NCBI GenBank assembly: GCA_910587805.1
Contig: CAJUNM010000004.1
Location: 55,870-79,678 of the forward strand
From: an uncultured Christensenellaceae bacterium
GTDB taxonomy: Bacteria; Bacillota; Clostridia; Christensenellales; Pumilibacteraceae
Direction: 5' to 3'
DNA: 23,809 nt
Shown: piece after piece, positions 9,401-15,417 of the stretch
Layout of the letters: each line of letters starts with the position of its first letter
Position numbering within the stretch: the first letter of the stretch is position 1
Made by a program: the position numbers and the translations under genes
The notes under the pieces: generated by a model
Database searches by the model: none
Told to the model about the DNA's origin: nothing
What the model saw: only the letters and a program-made list of their open reading frames with translations

Positions 9401-10053
9401 TCGGCAAAGCGGAGATGTCGGTGCAAGTCGACGGTCAGGACGGTTTCAATATCTATGACTACAGTTCCGTTTACTTCGGCGCAAAATCGCAGAGCGAGTT
9501 GGAAGGAATGACCGATGAGCAAAAGCAATCGCTCATAAACGTTTACGCAAATCTGTTCCCTATAGCAGTCAACCCGCTTATCGACGGCGGCAACAGTTCG
9601 GTGCGTGTTTATATTTTTTACGGCACTTACAATATCCGCAACACAGCGCGCAACTATCCGTCCGCCAATGCGAGCAATTTGGCTATCTCCGCCGTATCGC
9701 CCATTATGAACGATGTTGAGTTCCGAATTTTCGGAATGGGTTCGCATGTATACGACGAAAAATTCGTTCACGGCAGCGCCACGACGCGTCGGTATTGGCT
9801 GAATGCGGCGCGGATAAGGTGTAGCAGTCTGGCTGACGCCGTGATTTCCGAGTATGCAATAAACGCACGAATAAACTACTTTTCGCAGTATTCGGACGTT
9901 GGCACGGACAAAGTGAATATAAGTACGAGCATCGAGCACGCTCCCAAATATTACGTGAACGGTGTAGACGTATACGGCTATGACGGGAACGGGATAGACG
10001 ATTCGTATTATAAAGCCGCCAACGGTTTTTACGAAAAATACGTTAATAGCTAA
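6403..10053 (+). CDS. Large beta-helix surface protein (adhesin-like)
   Basis: 1216 residues, TTG start with AAGGA at 6390-6394, 22 bases after the previous gene. A hydrophobic segment at about 13-33 is followed by ARYVT (36-40), the same box as its neighbours, so processing by the local SipW-like peptidase is likely. The body repeats short strands with glycine turns, for example NLNVYGGMF, GTLDITQSS, SMKIYNGSF, TEIDIYDGVF, ATVNIYGGVF and AEVKIHAGTF. This matches a right-handed parallel beta-helix (pectate-lyase-like fold). An N-terminal part (about 50-130) with LTIDLNGNEI also fits a beta-helix start. Such proteins in gut Bacillota are usually surface adhesins or glycan-binding proteins; I see no convincing catalytic motif. 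There is no LPxTG, choline-binding repeat or C-terminal membrane helix, so attachment may be through partner proteins. Confidence 0.8.
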   Translation: MKKTTKEQYMKYGSLAAILLAAVLLVFAFSLVFTEARYVTEIEGTGDDLSYETQQPFDVGSQQELFNAIKSGYGYVKLSDDLKAPIIMTGDSLDLKRDLTIDLNGNEIERNNRSSLLNVPSDTTFTVIDTRGGGGLYNPIGSVLTVTGGNLNVYGGMFESGPRPAEYYSTLVKSESYSLDYGEVTAVETSGGVTDLNTIMPRLSVRTSGASPNSGNVYFDVDIVYGGKTLIKRDTYCYVAVSGATDDSFDTFDVKSASFAYTYYVNSVGQPTDDTSADGTHQVMLFGYENDIAYSVAQTIDGIDTPAPNYAAVDMSSGNLNINVISTSGVGERNRTAGSFYSYFGTWQTSCVYITGGTMTVSTSGELKTVDPDELPAIDAAVDTPNNSAKYGESACILSDGGMLDFKRVQSATSYNGSVVSVSGGAVIMDNVNILKKTTVSHADSPFDVADEPDDTGSVTVFPRGRQYRDAAIFVNGGTLDITQSSVVVEKNIAEGVSKNRTDGKYKTTFGILSRGRSSAKSNLDGDGTTIQMYGSHSYGVFGTRGTINLKNGHIKLDSDSYNYGVYAVNKAQVAANSVDIELKNTDITLGNATENGTYTGALPNTDWVDANGNTVAGEGTSNFYKAASVGVYLDSSEYVGGRVTMDNSNISSQEMGVAVNGGNLSFVNGGAISAYNASAIYLDGGNIMFGNNDNGSLGSYDIICRINRKGAGSTSCTANASVAKDAGAHSYRLFVPWQKVTENGITTVKEYDNEHGICVVGGSLQSTARFNIDFRGLYNGYDQYASTGDNFNKTVIKSFAVACMQQSVVKDEDVLANINIKYANITSSVGGGVKVQGGAVVLGDENSRIEDITVNTTGRVHTDTAYKVSDSNAADTWKFYATLSGGHAVIARGGSMKIYNGSFTAAFCNGIAATNDGNTSHTEIDIYDGVFKGNLTHDAGATPQYQTATGPESHYGLKVMGGATVNIYGGVFDGKNGGAMVRGSSGSSIAEVKIHAGTFGKAEMSVQVDGQDGFNIYDYSSVYFGAKSQSELEGMTDEQKQSLINVYANLFPIAVNPLIDGGNSSVRVYIFYGTYNIRNTARNYPSANASNLAISAVSPIMNDVEFRIFGMGSHVYDEKFVHGSATTRRYWLNAARIRCSSLADAVISEYAINARINYFSQYSDVGTDKVNISTSIEHAPKYYVNGVDVYGYDGNGIDDSYYKAANGFYEKYVNS

Positions 10054-10066
10054 AAATTCCGACGGC

Positions 10067-10124
10067 GGGTAAATCGGTTTGCCCAAGTCGTTTACATATA
10101 GATAGGTGGCGCGCCTTACGCGCC
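10067..10124 (+). other. Two hairpins between the beta-helix gene and the TasA-like gene
   Basis: Hairpin 1: GGGTAAA (10067-10073) pairs with TTTGCCC (10078-10084) across TCGG, with one G-U. Hairpin 2: GGCGCG (10108-10113) pairs with CGCGCC (10119-10124) across five bases. Neither is followed by a U run, so they look more like mRNA processing or stability elements than terminators. Confidence 0.5.
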
Positions 10125-10157
10125 GAAATAATGTATTTCCAAAAGGAGAAGGAAAAA

Positions 10158-10991
10158 ATGGAAGACAAAAAGACCAACAAAAAGACCCGCGGCATTATAA
10201 TCGCCGCGATGGTACTCCTGCTCATCGCAATCATGTGTTTCTGCGGCGTAACGTTCGCGAGATACATCACCAAGTCGAGCGTTCCCACACAGCAAGCGAC
10301 CGTAGCAAAATGGGGCTTTGTCGTATCCGCCAATGCCGAAAATTTGTTCGGTAAGGGCTATAACCAAGGCGAAATAGTTGCCAAACCCGACGAATCCGGC
10401 GCAGTCGTAGACGTTAAAGCGGCTACCAGCACCGTCGCGCCCGGCACGAAAGGCGAGATGACGTTCGGCGTTACAGGCTCTGCGGAAGTGCTTGCACAGC
10501 TCAAAATGACAGTCAAAGCGGATACGCTTAAAGACATTTCGTTGACGCAGGGCGGTGACGTTTACACTCCGATCAAATGGAAGCTCGAAAAAGGAACCGA
10601 TGGAACTACTTATGGTACGGAAGTCGCAAAAGGCACTCTTTCCGAAATCGTTAATAAAGTGAACGAGATCAACAGCACTATTAAAATCGGTGAATCCGTA
10701 AGCGATTACTATAAGCTTTCTTGGGAATGGGTGTTCGATACCGATGCCGACAGCGAAGATGACGATGTCAAAGACACGATCCTCGGTTATGCGGCAAAAG
10801 CAACCTCCGCCGAGCAGACTTTCGGAAACTATAAAGTCAGTGCGAAAGCTACCAACGGCACCGTTACCGTTATCGATACTAAAGGTACTACCGAAACTAC
10901 TGACGATGTGACATACACCGCGATAATCGATATCAACTTTGACTTGTCGATAATCGTAATGCAGATCCAAACGCCTACCACGGGCGCATAA
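10158..10991 (+). CDS. TasA/camelysin-like secreted protein, probable major fibre subunit
   Basis: 277 residues from the ATG at 10158, chosen because AAGGAG (10143-10148) lies 9 bases upstream; an in-frame ATG at 10131 would overlap this site's leader and lacks its own. Residues 12-33 are hydrophobic, followed by ARYIT (34-38) and then QQATVAKWGFVV, a pattern seen at the mature start of SipW-dependent secreted proteins. The body is beta-rich with few cysteines. Segments VAPGTKGEMTF (93-103) and LSWEWVFD (187-194) recur in the next protein as IKPGSSGKYEF and LEWNWLFD. An Asp/Glu-rich loop (195-205) may bind a metal. It has the strongest ribosome binding site of the locus and hairpins on both sides of its coding region, consistent with high expression. 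Fibre formation is inferred from the TasA analogy. Confidence 0.72.
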   Translation: MEDKKTNKKTRGIIIAAMVLLLIAIMCFCGVTFARYITKSSVPTQQATVAKWGFVVSANAENLFGKGYNQGEIVAKPDESGAVVDVKAATSTVAPGTKGEMTFGVTGSAEVLAQLKMTVKADTLKDISLTQGGDVYTPIKWKLEKGTDGTTYGTEVAKGTLSEIVNKVNEINSTIKIGESVSDYYKLSWEWVFDTDADSEDDDVKDTILGYAAKATSAEQTFGNYKVSAKATNGTVTVIDTKGTTETTDDVTYTAIIDINFDLSIIVMQIQTPTTGA

Positions 10992-11021
10992 TCGCAGAAA
11001 GGAATTTCCGAACTCTTTTTA

Positions 11022-11095
11022 GGGCGTGAAACGTCCGCGCAATATAAGCTGTCCGCCCCTTGCCGTTTAGCGGCGAGGGGCGCAAGGCGGCTTGC
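11022..11095 (+). terminator. Hairpin series after the TasA-like gene; possible partial terminator
   Basis: GGGCGT (11022-11027) pairs with ACGTCC (11031-11036). A stronger 12-pair stem joins 11054-11065 and 11071-11082 across TTTAG with one G-U. GCAAG (11082-11086) pairs with CTTGC (11091-11095) and is followed by TTGATTTATCTTTTTA. The genes downstream have no obvious promoter, so this is more likely an attenuator or 3' stabiliser than a full stop. Confidence 0.55.
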
Positions 11096-11120
11096 TTGAT
11101 TTATCTTTTTACGGTACGAT

Positions 11121-11984
11121 ATGGCAAAGAAGATCGAATACAATTCGATATTGACCGAACGTGAATTTACGGATTCCGACAGGTTCAAGCGCGCGCGCAA
11201 AGCGCGTGAGATTTGCGATGCGTGCGGAAGGATCATAGGCAGCGTTTCGGACAACGGAGTGTACGACCTTTTCGGCAACGGTATCGCCGATGCGGATAAA
11301 ACGGAAACGGTTATCGATGCCGACGGCAACAATGTGCGAAAAGTCGAATATTCGTCCGAGAAACGCACGTTCGTTCTGAAAGGCGAAGATCTGTACGAAT
11401 CGGTCGGACGCGAGAAGTATATAGGGCGCATAGTGCGCAGACAGCGCAATGCGTTCCGCATAGCGGCTCTCGGCATGTTTGCCGTGATATTGGCTGTGAT
11501 CATCGCGATAATCGCGCTCATAGATATTCGCAGTTCGGGCGAAAGCAGCGGTTTGATCCCCGTTATCGACGTAAGCGATGCGAGCGGTCCGTGGTCGACG
11601 CAAAGCGTTATTGCGGTGTTCGGCGACGGGCATAAAATCAAACCGGGGAGTTCCGGTAAATACGAGTTCGTTATCAACAACACCAACGAAAAAGAAATAC
11701 GGTACGGATTTTCCATAGAGCCGAAGTACGAGGGGTGCGAGATCTCGGAGTTCCCGATAAAATTCCGATTGCGCATGAATAACGTTATTTTGGAAACGGA
11801 CGCTTGGCGACCCGTCGAGGAACTCGTGTTCGACGATATGGTCATACTTCCGCAAACGCAGCATTCTTTTACGCTCGAATGGAATTGGCTGTTCGACGGC
11901 GGTTCGGACGATAACGATACGCTGATAGGAACGGACGGCGGAAAGATTTCCATGGTTTTGCAATTGACGGCACAGGAGAAGTAG
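11121..11984 (+). CDS. Membrane-anchored relative of the TasA-like subunit
   Basis: 287 residues. Residues 1-110 are hydrophilic and probably cytoplasmic, with a CDAC motif (C32, C35) that lacks a second cysteine pair. Residues 111-134 form one membrane helix (AFRIAALGMFAVILAVII and on). Residues 135-287 should lie outside. This outer part shares motifs with the preceding protein: IKPGSSGKYEF (172-182), LEWNWLFD (252-259) followed by an acidic loop and DTLIG, and a final strand ISMVLQLTAQ. The A-(A/R)-Y-(V/I)-(S/T) signal box of its neighbours is missing, so it is probably not cleaved and stays in the membrane. It could anchor or nucleate fibres; that is inference. The ATG at 11121 has no clear Shine-Dalgarno, suggesting low translation. 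Its stop lies 2 bases before the signal peptidase ATG. Confidence 0.72.
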   Translation: MAKKIEYNSILTEREFTDSDRFKRARKAREICDACGRIIGSVSDNGVYDLFGNGIADADKTETVIDADGNNVRKVEYSSEKRTFVLKGEDLYESVGREKYIGRIVRRQRNAFRIAALGMFAVILAVIIAIIALIDIRSSGESSGLIPVIDVSDASGPWSTQSVIAVFGDGHKIKPGSSGKYEFVINNTNEKEIRYGFSIEPKYEGCEISEFPIKFRLRMNNVILETDAWRPVEELVFDDMVILPQTQHSFTLEWNWLFDGGSDDNDTLIGTDGGKISMVLQLTAQEK

Positions 11985-11986
11985 AC

Positions 11987-12730
11987 ATGCGCGATAATAC
12001 CGTAAATTCAAAAATCGAAAATAGCGATAATACCGACGAAAAGCACGTGTCCGAAGTTACGCCGCAAGAATCAGACTTGCGGAACGTGTCGCCTACGGAA
12101 AAAGTAAGCGCGACGCAGCAAAAAGCAGACTCTGCCGTTATCGACGGCGAAAAAACCGAAAACGGATCGACTGCAAACGTTGCCCCCGTATCGGCAAAGC
12201 CGCGTAAATCGAAGATGTCGGTAGCAAATATAGTATTCACGAGCATAGGCGGCGTTGTGATAGTGTTCTTGCTGTTCGTCGCGATAACGCTCGCCGTGGA
12301 CAAGTTTGTCAATAAATCGCCCGTTCCGTCGTTTTTCGGGACGTCTACGCTCATAGTCACCACGGGCAGTATGTCGGGCACTATAGAAGAAGGCGATTTG
12401 ATTGTGGTCAAAAAGTCCGACGATTACGTCATAGGCGATATAATCACGTTTTTACCGTTCGGCGATACTGTGCCGACTACGCATAGGATAATACGAATAA
12501 CGGACGGCAAGTACTTTACGCGCGGAGACGCAAACAATGCCGAAGATTCGCGTTTTATCGAAAAGGACGAGATTATAGGCAAGGTTACGCATACGGCGCC
12601 GCACGTCGGGTTGTTTTTCAAATGGCTAAAGGACGAATTCGGCTGGGCGTATTTAGTCGCTTTCGTAATAGTGATAGGCGCGGGCATAGTATTGCTCAAG
12701 CAGTTTCCCGCGACCAAAAAGGAGAAGTAG
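11987..12730 (+). CDS. sipW: Signal peptidase I of the SipW (ER-like) type
   Basis: 247 residues. A hydrophilic N-terminal arm of about 75 residues precedes a membrane helix at about 80-104. The catalytic region reads TLIVTTGSMSGTIEEGDLIV with the nucleophilic serine at 128, then PTTHRII with histidine 166 where bacterial Lep-type enzymes have lysine, then TRGDANNAED supplying aspartate (D181 or D187). This Ser-His arrangement defines the ER-type or SipW group of family S26. A second helix spans about 221-238. It should cleave the signal peptides of the secreted proteins encoded just upstream, as SipW does for TasA and TapA in Bacillus. The ATG follows the previous stop by 2 bases, with GGAG inside the end of that gene. 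Family assignment is firm; substrate pairing is from context. Confidence 0.9.
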   Translation: MRDNTVNSKIENSDNTDEKHVSEVTPQESDLRNVSPTEKVSATQQKADSAVIDGEKTENGSTANVAPVSAKPRKSKMSVANIVFTSIGGVVIVFLLFVAITLAVDKFVNKSPVPSFFGTSTLIVTTGSMSGTIEEGDLIVVKKSDDYVIGDIITFLPFGDTVPTTHRIIRITDGKYFTRGDANNAEDSRFIEKDEIIGKVTHTAPHVGLFFKWLKDEFGWAYLVAFVIVIGAGIVLLKQFPATKKEK

Positions 12731-12733
12731 AAC

Positions 12734-14107
12734 ATGTTTTTACAAACGGCAGGTCTTATATGCTCCGAGTGGGGCATGCCCGTCAAGGCGATACTTATTG
12801 CTATCGTCTCGGTGGTTTTGCTTGCCGTAATTTGTCTGCTCGTAGTCGAGGCTGTCGGCAAGAAGGACATTTCCGCTCTTGCGCCGCGAAACGCCGCGCC
12901 CGAGACGGATACGGATACTGAGACCGAGACGGAGAAAATATCGGAATCCGAGCCTGAAGAAGCAGAGCCGGAAAAGGAACAGTTGCCCGAGTCGGAATCG
13001 GAAACCGTTGAACCCGAAACGCAAATTTCAAATAAAGAAGACGAAAAAGCCGAGCCGGAGCTTGAAACGGCGGCAAGCGGGGGCGAAATAGCTCTCGACG
13101 ATGCCGCGACTATAGAGGACGGAGACAACGATACGGGCACTATGATCGTAGGCGATACGCGTATACAAGTGCGCTACAGCCGCAGTTTTGCCGCCGCGCT
13201 CGCGCAGTCGGACGATACGCTCAAGGGCTTATACAATTCCGTCAAAAACGATCTCGTATGTTATAAGCTAAAGCCGCGGTCGAGTTGGAGCAACGAGTCT
13301 TTCTATTCGGGCCGTACAACGTACGCCAAGTTCGCCATACGCGGCAAAACTCTGTCGCTCTATCTTGCGCTCGATCCCGACGAGTACAAGGACACTAAAT
13401 ATTCTTTCCGTGATGAGCGCGAAACCGCAAAGTATCGCGACGTGCCGATGCAGCTCAAAATCAAATCCGAGCGCGCTGCGCGCCGAGCTAAAGAACTTAT
13501 TGCGGAGATGGCGGAAAAGCACGGTTTGCCGCGCGTCGAAGTCCGACCCGAAAATTACCGCCCCGATTACAAAACTACGGAAGCTCTCGTCAAAGATAAG
13601 CTTATAAAGCTGTTTTGCGTAGCCGCGCCCGATAGATCGAGACAAGAGCTTGAAAGCGCCGCCGTCGCCGATATTAAAGCTAAGGATAAAACCCCGCGCG
13701 ACTTTACTACGCGGCTTATGCGCGCCGATAACGAAACCAAGGCGCGATACAGCGCGATCAAAAACGAGCTTTTGCGCTACGGCATGAAACCTCGAATGAG
13801 CACGGGTAACGAATCTTGGTTTAAGGGGCGCACCACGTATGCCAAGTTCGCCATACGCGGCAAAACTCTGTCGCTCTATCTTGCGCTCGATCCGCAGGAG
13901 TTTGCGGACTCCAAGTACAGTTTCCGCAACGAGAGCGACGTCGGAAAGTACGAGACCGTGCCTATGCGCGTCAATCTCAAGTCCGATCGTTCGGTGCGAT
14001 ATGTAAAAGAATTGATCGCCGCGCTCGCCGAAAAGCACGGGCTGGCTCGCGCGGAACGCACAGAAGAGGATTTTCGCTACGTGGAAAAGAAACGTAAAAA
14101 GAAATAA
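12734..14107 (+). CDS. Membrane protein with acidic linker and two tandem copies of an unnamed domain
   Basis: 457 residues, starting 3 bases after the signal peptidase stop with AAGGAG at 12718-12723. Residues 17-40 form a membrane helix. Residues 55-115 are a low-complexity Glu/Thr/Pro/Ser linker. Two homologous domains follow at about 148-267 and 325-438. Each contains YxxxKN(D/E)L, GRTTYAKFAIRGKTLSLYLA, then LDP, KYSFR, a (K/R)YxxVPM segment, KS(E/D)R and a final helix (A/V)KELIAxxAEKHGL. The C-terminus is lysine-rich. I do not recognise a named family with confidence. Similar single or repeated domains occur, as I recall, in hypothetical proteins of gut Clostridia. Being last in the surface operon, it may be an accessory or assembly factor, but no function is shown. 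The two domains share a 53-base identical nucleotide block. Confidence 0.7.
   Translation: MFLQTAGLICSEWGMPVKAILIAIVSVVLLAVICLLVVEAVGKKDISALAPRNAAPETDTDTETETEKISESEPEEAEPEKEQLPESESETVEPETQISNKEDEKAEPELETAASGGEIALDDAATIEDGDNDTGTMIVGDTRIQVRYSRSFAAALAQSDDTLKGLYNSVKNDLVCYKLKPRSSWSNESFYSGRTTYAKFAIRGKTLSLYLALDPDEYKDTKYSFRDERETAKYRDVPMQLKIKSERAARRAKELIAEMAEKHGLPRVEVRPENYRPDYKTTEALVKDKLIKLFCVAAPDRSRQELESAAVADIKAKDKTPRDFTTRLMRADNETKARYSAIKNELLRYGMKPRMSTGNESWFKGRTTYAKFAIRGKTLSLYLALDPQEFADSKYSFRNESDVGKYETVPMRVNLKSDRSVRYVKELIAALAEKHGLARAERTEEDFRYVEKKRKKK
13325..13377 (+). repeat. 53-bp perfect direct repeat, copy 1
   Basis: Identical base for base to 13841-13893, exactly 516 bp (172 codons) away and in the same frame. 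It encodes the conserved AKFAIRGKTLSLYLALD core of domain 1. Confidence 0.9.
13841..13893 (+). repeat. 53-bp perfect direct repeat, copy 2
   Basis: Second copy of the block at 13325-13377, encoding the same core in domain 2. The flanking parts of the two domains have clearly diverged. Confidence 0.9.
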
Positions 14108-14186
14108 ACCTGTGATGGGATATTTGACATACAATGATATTCGATCGAGAACAACCAAAAATATATAAAATTTATGCCGTACTTGC

Positions 14187-14214
14187 TTGACACGGGGGGG
14201 GGATGTGTTATAAT
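14187..14214 (+). promoter_or_regulatory. Promoter of the lipoprotein gene with a G9 tract in the spacer
   Basis: Perfect TTGACA (14187-14192) and perfect TATAAT (14209-14214), with TGT directly before the -10 (extended -10). The 16-base spacer contains nine consecutive G (14194-14202). One added G would give the optimal 17. Predicted start of transcription is about 14221. Confidence 0.8.
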
Positions 14215-14246
14215 TCTTGTATAAAAACACAAGGATTACGTATAAG

Positions 14247-14837
14247 ATGAAAAAAACAGCAAAAATTACGGCAATATTTTCTGCGATCGCGGCAACGTTT
14301 ACAGCGTTTTCGCTATGTGCTTGCGGCGAGCCGGTTGACGAGCAAACAGGGTATCAAGAATACGATTACGAAACTTTCAAAAGCGAACGAGTATCGGACG
14401 CCTCTGCTTGGGTCGCGGCGTTTGACCTTACAAACGTAGTTCATGCAAAGTTTATTATTGATGACACGTATATCGATGATAACGGCACAGATAACGATTA
14501 TTGGGAATACATATTTGACGAAACAAATATATACTTTACGTCTTATAATAAAGAGAATATCGAAATTTTACATCAAGAGGTGCATCCCATCAATGACGAA
14601 CATAATTTGACGGAATTGGTAAATAGCGGAGCAAAAATAGAAAGAATAATAAATATGTTCGATGAATTCGAGTACGACGATGAATCGGGTTCTTATATAT
14701 ATTATGATCAGGCGGATGGACGTAATTATTATTCGCTCAAGATCAAGGGCGGCAAATATTGCGGGTCTGACCTTTATATGTTAACACCGGACAACATGGG
14801 AACGATAATACATTGCCGATTATACTTGGGCGTGTAA
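14247..14837 (+). CDS. Small lipoprotein of unknown function
   Basis: 196 residues from the ATG at 14247; an in-frame ATG at 14217 would begin at or before the predicted transcription start and spoil the signal peptide. AAGGA at 14231-14235 lies 11 bases upstream. The N-terminus MKKTAKITAIF is followed by a hydrophobic core and the lipobox LCAC with the lipid-bearing cysteine at 26, so the protein should be tethered to the outer face of the membrane. The mature part is acidic and rich in Asp, Glu, Tyr and Asn, with no family I recognise; the pattern of short strands (YWEYIFDETNIYFTSYN) suggests a beta-rich fold. The gene is visibly richer in A+T than its neighbours (codons such as ATA, AAT, TAT), unlike the flanking GCG/CGC-rich genes. 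It is monocistronic, with its own promoter and a terminator. Confidence 0.8.
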   Translation: MKKTAKITAIFSAIAATFTAFSLCACGEPVDEQTGYQEYDYETFKSERVSDASAWVAAFDLTNVVHAKFIIDDTYIDDNGTDNDYWEYIFDETNIYFTSYNKENIEILHQEVHPINDEHNLTELVNSGAKIERIINMFDEFEYDDESGSYIYYDQADGRNYYSLKIKGGKYCGSDLYMLTPDNMGTIIHCRLYLGV

Positions 14838-14853
14838 AAACAGTCTATAACAT

Positions 14854-14892
14854 AAAACGAAACGCGCGACATAAATCCGCGCGTTTCGTTTT
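14854..14892. terminator. Bidirectional terminator between the lipoprotein gene and the arginine cluster
   Basis: A perfect 15-bp stem pairs 14854-14868 with 14878-14892 across a 9-base loop. There are four A on the left and four T on the right, so it can serve both convergent units. Confidence 0.9.
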
Positions 14893-14909
14893 GTATTAGG
14901 TCGAATAAA

Positions 14910-15416
14910 TTACAATAAGAATGCGGGGGAGAGATCGACGCCGCCTTCGGACAGTTCGAGAACGAACAGTGCGCGCACATAGCCGCGGTCGAAAGACGTA
15001 GAATGCACGTAGAATTGTTTTCCGTAGTAGTAGCGCGCGAGCTTATAATATTTTGAATTGGTGTGCAACGCTATTGCGCGTGCGCCGTTGTCCGTCGCGT
15101 ACTTTACGGCTGCGTCCAACAGTGCGGATCCAAGCCCCGTGCTCGAAATTTCGGGACTTACGCCGAAACGGTAAATATACCAAAGATCGTGCGAAAGCTT
15201 GCGTATTCTTATCGCACCGCAAACGCTGCCGAAACGTTCGGCTACGAACACGGCTTGTTCGCGAATGTCCGCGAGGGTAGTTGCTATGGTTTCGGTAAGC
15301 GCTTTTACTTCGTAATTTACGTTCAGTTCGTCGCGGTATACCGAAAAAGCTTCCTTTGTCAGTTTGAGTATATCGGGCGCGTCGTCGTCCGTAGCTCTGC
15401 GAATAGCGAGGTACAT
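14910..15416 (-). CDS. GNAT-family N-acetyltransferase, candidate short N-acetylglutamate synthase
   Basis: 168 residues with the GNAT layout: N-terminal IRRATDDDAPDILKLTKEAF, then FVAERFGSVCGAIRIRKL, a strand with IYRFGVSPE, and the acetyl-CoA loop ISSTGLGSALLDAAVKYA. The family's usual (R/Q)xxGxG/A is here SSTGLGS, with serine in place of Arg/Gln. A substrate-side end follows: IALHTNSKYYKLARYYYGKQFY. The gene starts one base after the argF stop and is the last gene of the arginine cluster, which lacks argJ and argA. Family knowledge: free-standing GNATs of about 170 residues act as N-acetylglutamate synthases in some bacteria. The inferred role is to make N-acetylglutamate for ArgB. Other GNAT substrates cannot be excluded. 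Confidence 0.8.
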   Translation of the reverse strand: MYLAIRRATDDDAPDILKLTKEAFSVYRDELNVNYEVKALTETIATTLADIREQAVFVAERFGSVCGAIRIRKLSHDLWYIYRFGVSPEISSTGLGSALLDAAVKYATDNGARAIALHTNSKYYKLARYYYGKQFYVHSTSFDRGYVRALFVLELSEGGVDLSPAFLL

Positions 15417-15417
15417 G

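Noticed and set aside
10131..10157. Earlier in-frame ATG for the TasA-like gene
   Set aside because: The AAGGAG site at 10143-10148 lies after this ATG and at the right distance from the ATG at 10158; the extra residues would be charged and precede the signal peptide.
14125..14154. TTGACA at about 14125 as a second lipoprotein promoter
   Set aside because: No -10-like sequence occurs at a suitable distance (the position with 17-base spacing reads GAGAAC).
14217..14246. Earlier in-frame ATG for the lipoprotein gene
   Set aside because: It lies at or before the predicted transcription start (about 14221) and would add ten residues in front of a normal lipoprotein signal peptide.
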